A stretch of 9,060 nt of DNA from assembly GCA_018664745.1 (NCBI GenBank), contig JABJNS010000181.1, positions 1-9,060 of the forward strand, read 5' to 3'. A model generated the notes under the pieces. It searched no databases, was not told the DNA's origin, and saw only the letters and a list, made by a program, of their open reading frames with translations. The stretch is from Flavobacteriales bacterium (GTDB lineage Bacteria > Bacteroidota > Bacteroidia > Flavobacteriales > BACL11). This document shows, one piece after another, positions 5,898-9,060 of this stretch (position 1 is its first letter; each line of letters opens with the position of its first letter). Made by a program: the position numbers and the translations under genes.

Positions 5898-5943
5898 ACC
5901 TATTTCCTAGTGCGTCAAACCAATTTTTCCTTACATTTACCAC

Positions 5944-6717
5944 ATGATTATAGAATTTTATAAGTATCAAGGAACAGGTAATGATTTCATCATGATTGAT
6001 GATAGAGAGAATGAATTTGATTTGAACGATAGTGGACTTATTTCAGCACTTTGTGAAAGAAGAATGGGGGTTGGGGCTGATGGTTTAATTCTTTTGCGTG
6101 AGCATGATACACTCGATTTTGAGATGATTTATTTTAATTCGGATGGCAAGCAGTCCAGTATGTGTGGTAATGGCGGTAGGTGTATTATAGCTTTTGCTCA
6201 GCTATTGGAAATGATAAATGATGAAACTACTTTTATGGCAATTGATGGGGAACATAAAGGAAAGGTTACGGAAGATGAAATTGCTTTGCAAATGCAAGAT
6301 GTAAGTGAAATTGAAGGTGTATGTGATGGATTGGTGATGGATACAGGCTCTCCGCATTATATTGAAATGGTGGATGACTTAAAACATCTTAATGTAAATA
6401 AAGAAGGGAAAAAGATTAGAAATTCTGAACCTTTTAAAAAGGAAGGTATAAATGTAAATTTTGTTTTGGATGCTGCAAAGCTGCAAGTGCGTACTTACGA
6501 AAGAGGAGTGGAGGCAGAAACTTTGAGCTGTGGAACGGGTACAGTTGCTACTGCACTTGCAATGCATTATGCTAATTGTATTGAAGAGAACCTTATTAAT
6601 GTAAAAACAAAAGGAGGAGATTTGACCGTTAGCTTTGAGGAGTTTAATGGCGGTTATCGTAATATTTGGTTAATTGGAGAAGCTAGCATGGTTTATGCTG
6701 GCGAATTTGTATGCTAA
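5944..6717 (+). CDS. dapF: Diaminopimelate epimerase
   Basis: A 257-residue cytoplasmic PLP-independent racemase that converts LL- to meso-diaminopimelate for lysine and peptidoglycan synthesis. The two mirror-image halves are both present. The general acid/base cysteines are Cys74 in SSMCGNGGRC (71-80) and Cys196 in LSCGTGTVATAL (194-205). Other signatures are YQGTGNDF (8-15), GVGADGLILL (42-51), NSDGK (65-69), DTGSPHYIE (133-141), NVNFV (170-174) and the RTYERGVEAET run (183-193). Its length is slightly short of the usual 270-280 because of compact loops. The ATG at 5944 is preceded by AT-rich sequence without a Shine-Dalgarno; TACATTTA at 5932-5939 is a 7-of-8 match to the -7 consensus but would make the message nearly leaderless. 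The stop overlaps the next gene's start by 7 bp, so it heads a three-gene operon. Confidence 0.96.
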   Translation: MIIEFYKYQGTGNDFIMIDDRENEFDLNDSGLISALCERRMGVGADGLILLREHDTLDFEMIYFNSDGKQSSMCGNGGRCIIAFAQLLEMINDETTFMAIDGEHKGKVTEDEIALQMQDVSEIEGVCDGLVMDTGSPHYIEMVDDLKHLNVNKEGKKIRNSEPFKKEGINVNFVLDAAKLQVRTYERGVEAETLSCGTGTVATALAMHYANCIEENLINVKTKGGDLTVSFEEFNGGYRNIWLIGEASMVYAGEFVC

Positions 6718-7178
6718 AAGAAAAGGAAATAGCGCTCCGTACTTTAGAGTCTACTGATTTAGATTTTTTGTTTGGTTTGGAAAATGACCGAACTTTATGG
6801 GAGGTGAGCGGTACTACAACTCCTTTTTCTGAAAGCCAATTAGCCAATTACATACAGCACGCCAAGGAGGATATTGCTATTTCTGGACAGTTTCGTTTTG
6901 TAATTGATTTGGATGGGGTAGCTATAGGTTGTATTGATTTATATGAGTTCAATTTTGAAAAACAAAATGCAGGAGTAGGAATTGTTATTTTGAAGGAATA
7001 TAGAAGAAAAGGCTTTGCCAAACAAGCCTTAAATGCACTGATAAACCATGCTTGGAATGAGTTACGATTAAAACAATTACACACAGGAATTTTCTCCGAT
7101 AATAAAGCAAGTTTGGCTTTGTTTAAATCAGTTGGTTTCCAAAAGGTACGTAAAAACAATTATGTACTGAATAGATGA
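6711..7178 (+). CDS. GNAT-family N-acetyltransferase
   Basis: A 155-residue single-domain GNAT enzyme of the RimJ/RimL-like branch that transfers acetyl from acetyl-CoA to an amine. The acetyl-CoA pyrophosphate loop is visible in ILKEYRRKGFAKQAL (93-107), fitting R/Q-x-x-G-x-A with Arg98, Gly101 and Ala103. The later conserved segment is FSDNKASLALFKSVGFQ (128-144), where Asn131 and the ALF(K)xxGF turn are typical. The N-terminal part LRTLESTDLDFLFGLENDRTLWEVS matches the substrate side of this branch. The substrate cannot be read from sequence; ribosomal-protein N-termini, polyamines or small amines are all possible. It overlaps dapF by ATGCTAA and the next gene by ATGA, so translation is probably coupled in both directions. 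Confidence 0.9.
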   Translation: MLKEKEIALRTLESTDLDFLFGLENDRTLWEVSGTTTPFSESQLANYIQHAKEDIAISGQFRFVIDLDGVAIGCIDLYEFNFEKQNAGVGIVILKEYRRKGFAKQALNALINHAWNELRLKQLHTGIFSDNKASLALFKSVGFQKVRKNNYVLNR

Positions 7179-9028
7179 GAAAGGTTGTCGTTTTCTTTTT
7201 CTCAATCCTTTTATTCGCTTGTCAAAGAGGGGAAGTAAGTACTTATGCTAAATACTTAAATCATAATGATACGGTAAAGTATGTTGGGAAGCAGCAATGC
7301 CGAGCTTGTCATGGAGAGATTTATGATTCCTATATGCAAACAGGAATGGGGAAATCCTTTCATTTTGCAACAAAAGAGCATTCAGCTTTAGATGATTCTG
7401 AAATGCCACTCATTCATGATTCTATCAAAAATTTAAGCTATCAACCTTTTTGGAAAAATGATAGTTTGTATTTAAAGGAATTCAGATTAAAAGGAAAAGA
7501 TACTAGCCATCTGCTCATCAAAAAAGTAAACTATAAAATAGGGAGTGGGCAACATACCAATTCCCACTTATTTGAAATAAATGGCTATGTACATCAAATG
7601 CCTTATACTTATTACACTCAGGACAGTATTGCAGATTTACCTCCAGGTTTTGAAAAAGGAAATAACACGCGTTTCAGCCGTGAAATTGGTTTGGAATGTA
7701 TGAGTTGCCATAATGCTTATCCTAATCATGTTGAGAGTTCACTTAATAAATATGAAGGTATTCCTTCAGGAATTGATTGTGAAAGATGCCATGGACCAGG
7801 AGAGGTGCATGTAAAACAAAATTTGGCGGGGAATATTATTGATACTTCAAAATACATTGATTATTCTATTGTTAATCCTGGTAAACTACCTATGGACTTA
7901 CAGTTTGATGTCTGCCAAAGGTGTCATTTGCAGGGAACAGCAGTTTTAGCTGAGGGAAAAAACTTTACTGACTTTAAACCAGGACAGCATTTGGAAGAAG
8001 TAATGGATGTTTATCTGCCAAAATATGAAAATGAAGAATCCTTTATTATGGCATCCCATGTGGATAGATTGAAAGAGAGTTCTTGTTTCAAAATTTCAGA
8101 TGAAATGACTTGTATTACTTGTCATGATCCACATAAAAGTGTAAGCACTTTATCTGCTTCTTATTTTGATAATAAGTGTATGCAATGTCATGATGTATGT
8201 GAAGAGGAAGAAACACAAAATTGCACCTCTTGTCATATGCCAACATCTTCTTCCACCGATATTATGCATGTTGCTATAACAGATCATAAAATTGGAGTTC
8301 ATACAGAAAGAGAAACTAAGAAAGGAGCATTTAAAGGATTAGTGGCAATCAATAATACTAGTCCTACAGATTTATCAAAAGCAAAAGCTTACTTAAAGCA
8401 TTATGAAAGTTTTGAAGCAAATCCTATTTACTTGGATTCTGCTAAATATTATTTAGATAAACTATCTGTTGAAAAAAGTTATCCGCTTTATGTTCAGTAT
8501 TATTATTTACAGGAAAATTTTAAGGACATTGTTAATTTATCCATGCAGCATTTAGGTATTCAATATCTTGAGAGTAATAAAAGTGATAAAGCACTTTGTT
8601 TATCCAGAATAGCTGAAAGTTTTGCTTTTTTTAATCTTGATGAACAGGCGCTTTCACATTTTCAACAAGCAAGTAAATTAGCTCCCTATCAGCTGGATTA
8701 TCAGCTGAAATTAGGTGTTCAATTGGTTAAAATGAAGGATTATCCATATTCAACAAAAGTGTTTAAAAGCATTTTGAGTGAATATCCTTTGCATAAACAG
8801 GCTTTAGTTAATTTAGGATATTTGTCTATATTAAATGAAGATTTTAGTGTTGCTGAAAATTATCTAAAACAGGCTATTGCATTGGATCCTGACTATTTAC
8901 AAGCCTATGAAAATTTGGTGCTATTAGCACAAATGCAAAATAAAATTGAGCAAGTAAAAGCATATCTCAATAAAATTTTAGAAATTGCTCCGGGTCATAA
9001 GGCAAAACAATTGTTAGAAAAATTATAG
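7175..9028 (+). CDS. Heptaheme c-type cytochrome lipoprotein with C-terminal TPRs
   Basis: A 617-residue exported protein. The N-terminus MRKVVVFFFSILLFACQRGE is a lipoprotein signal with the lipobox LFAC and lipidated Cys16, so it is likely anchored on the periplasmic side or in the outer membrane. Seven CXXCH heme c motifs follow: 42-46, 175-179, 202-206, 247-251, 313-317, 335-339 and 350-354. The spacing and the IDCERCHGPGEVH segment resemble cytochrome c554-like multiheme proteins. Residues about 390-617 are helical with at least three or four TPRs; the clearest are SRIAESFAFFNLDEQALSHF (477-496), VNLGYLSILNEDFSVAENYL (545-564) and the 575-608 repeat. Electron transfer or multiheme redox chemistry is implied; donor, acceptor and substrate are unknown. 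It overlaps the GNAT gene by 4 bp. No other cytochrome or maturation gene is in the window. Confidence 0.9.
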   Translation: MRKVVVFFFSILLFACQRGEVSTYAKYLNHNDTVKYVGKQQCRACHGEIYDSYMQTGMGKSFHFATKEHSALDDSEMPLIHDSIKNLSYQPFWKNDSLYLKEFRLKGKDTSHLLIKKVNYKIGSGQHTNSHLFEINGYVHQMPYTYYTQDSIADLPPGFEKGNNTRFSREIGLECMSCHNAYPNHVESSLNKYEGIPSGIDCERCHGPGEVHVKQNLAGNIIDTSKYIDYSIVNPGKLPMDLQFDVCQRCHLQGTAVLAEGKNFTDFKPGQHLEEVMDVYLPKYENEESFIMASHVDRLKESSCFKISDEMTCITCHDPHKSVSTLSASYFDNKCMQCHDVCEEEETQNCTSCHMPTSSSTDIMHVAITDHKIGVHTERETKKGAFKGLVAINNTSPTDLSKAKAYLKHYESFEANPIYLDSAKYYLDKLSVEKSYPLYVQYYYLQENFKDIVNLSMQHLGIQYLESNKSDKALCLSRIAESFAFFNLDEQALSHFQQASKLAPYQLDYQLKLGVQLVKMKDYPYSTKVFKSILSEYPLHKQALVNLGYLSILNEDFSVAENYLKQAIALDPDYLQAYENLVLLAQMQNKIEQVKAYLNKILEIAPGHKAKQLLEKL

Positions 9029-9060
9029 ATTTTGAAAAGAAAAAGAAAATTTAAGAAGAA

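Noticed and set aside
5932..5939. TACATTTA as a dapF -7 promoter element
   Set aside because: Seven of eight consensus bases, but it lies 4 bp before the ATG and would imply a nearly leaderless mRNA; too weak to list as a feature.
9032..9060. Lysine/arginine-rich open frame from a TTG just after the cytochrome gene
   Set aside because: Only nine full codons are visible in A-rich sequence; it could be the start of a further operon gene but cannot be supported from this window.

Overview
The window reads as a chromosomal segment of a Bacteroidota bacterium, probably a Flavobacteriales-like or related aerobic lineage. The base composition is AT-rich and clear Shine-Dalgarno sequences are scarce. 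Three intergenic regions carry matches to the Bacteroidota -7 promoter element TANNTTTG, each continuing as TTTGCA. A long-form GAPDH and a lipoprotein multiheme cytochrome with TPRs also fit this group. I see no insertion sequence, CRISPR array, tRNA or rRNA.

Left third (1-3509): this is the phenylacetyl-CoA epoxidase locus. paaA, paaB, paaC and the start of paaD run leftward in a tight cluster; paaD is cut by the window edge. The reductase gene paaE runs rightward from a shared 114-bp divergent control region. Together the products form the multicomponent monooxygenase that epoxidises the ring of phenylacetyl-CoA: PaaA catalytic, PaaC structural, PaaB bridging, PaaD probably for cofactor maturation, and PaaE passing electrons from NAD(P)H through FAD and a 2Fe-2S centre. 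The control region contains a perfect TGTGA-N6-TCACA palindrome, the shape of a Crp/Fnr-family operator, about 40 bp upstream of the inferred paaA start.

Middle (3510-5943): paaE ends at a strong terminator. A gene-free convergent stretch of 260 bp follows, holding three copies of a motif at an exact 21-bp period and a second, plus-oriented terminator with no obvious gene of its own. Then come two leftward genes, a long GAPDH and a six-helix membrane protein of unknown function. They are 12 bp apart, with a perfect 24-bp palindrome over the gap stop codon. The gap promoter region carries another helically phased repeat array, with ACTAG at 21-22 bp spacing.

Right third (5944-9060): three rightward genes overlap end to start (7 bp, then 4 bp): dapF (diaminopimelate epimerase, lysine and peptidoglycan synthesis), a GNAT acetyltransferase, and a predicted lipoprotein with seven CXXCH heme motifs followed by TPRs. 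They are almost certainly co-transcribed although their functions look unrelated.

The gene products are mostly recognisable. The least explained material lies in the two phased repeat arrays, the orphan terminator, the palindrome at the gap stop codon and the heptaheme-TPR protein. No wholly new multigene system is evident.
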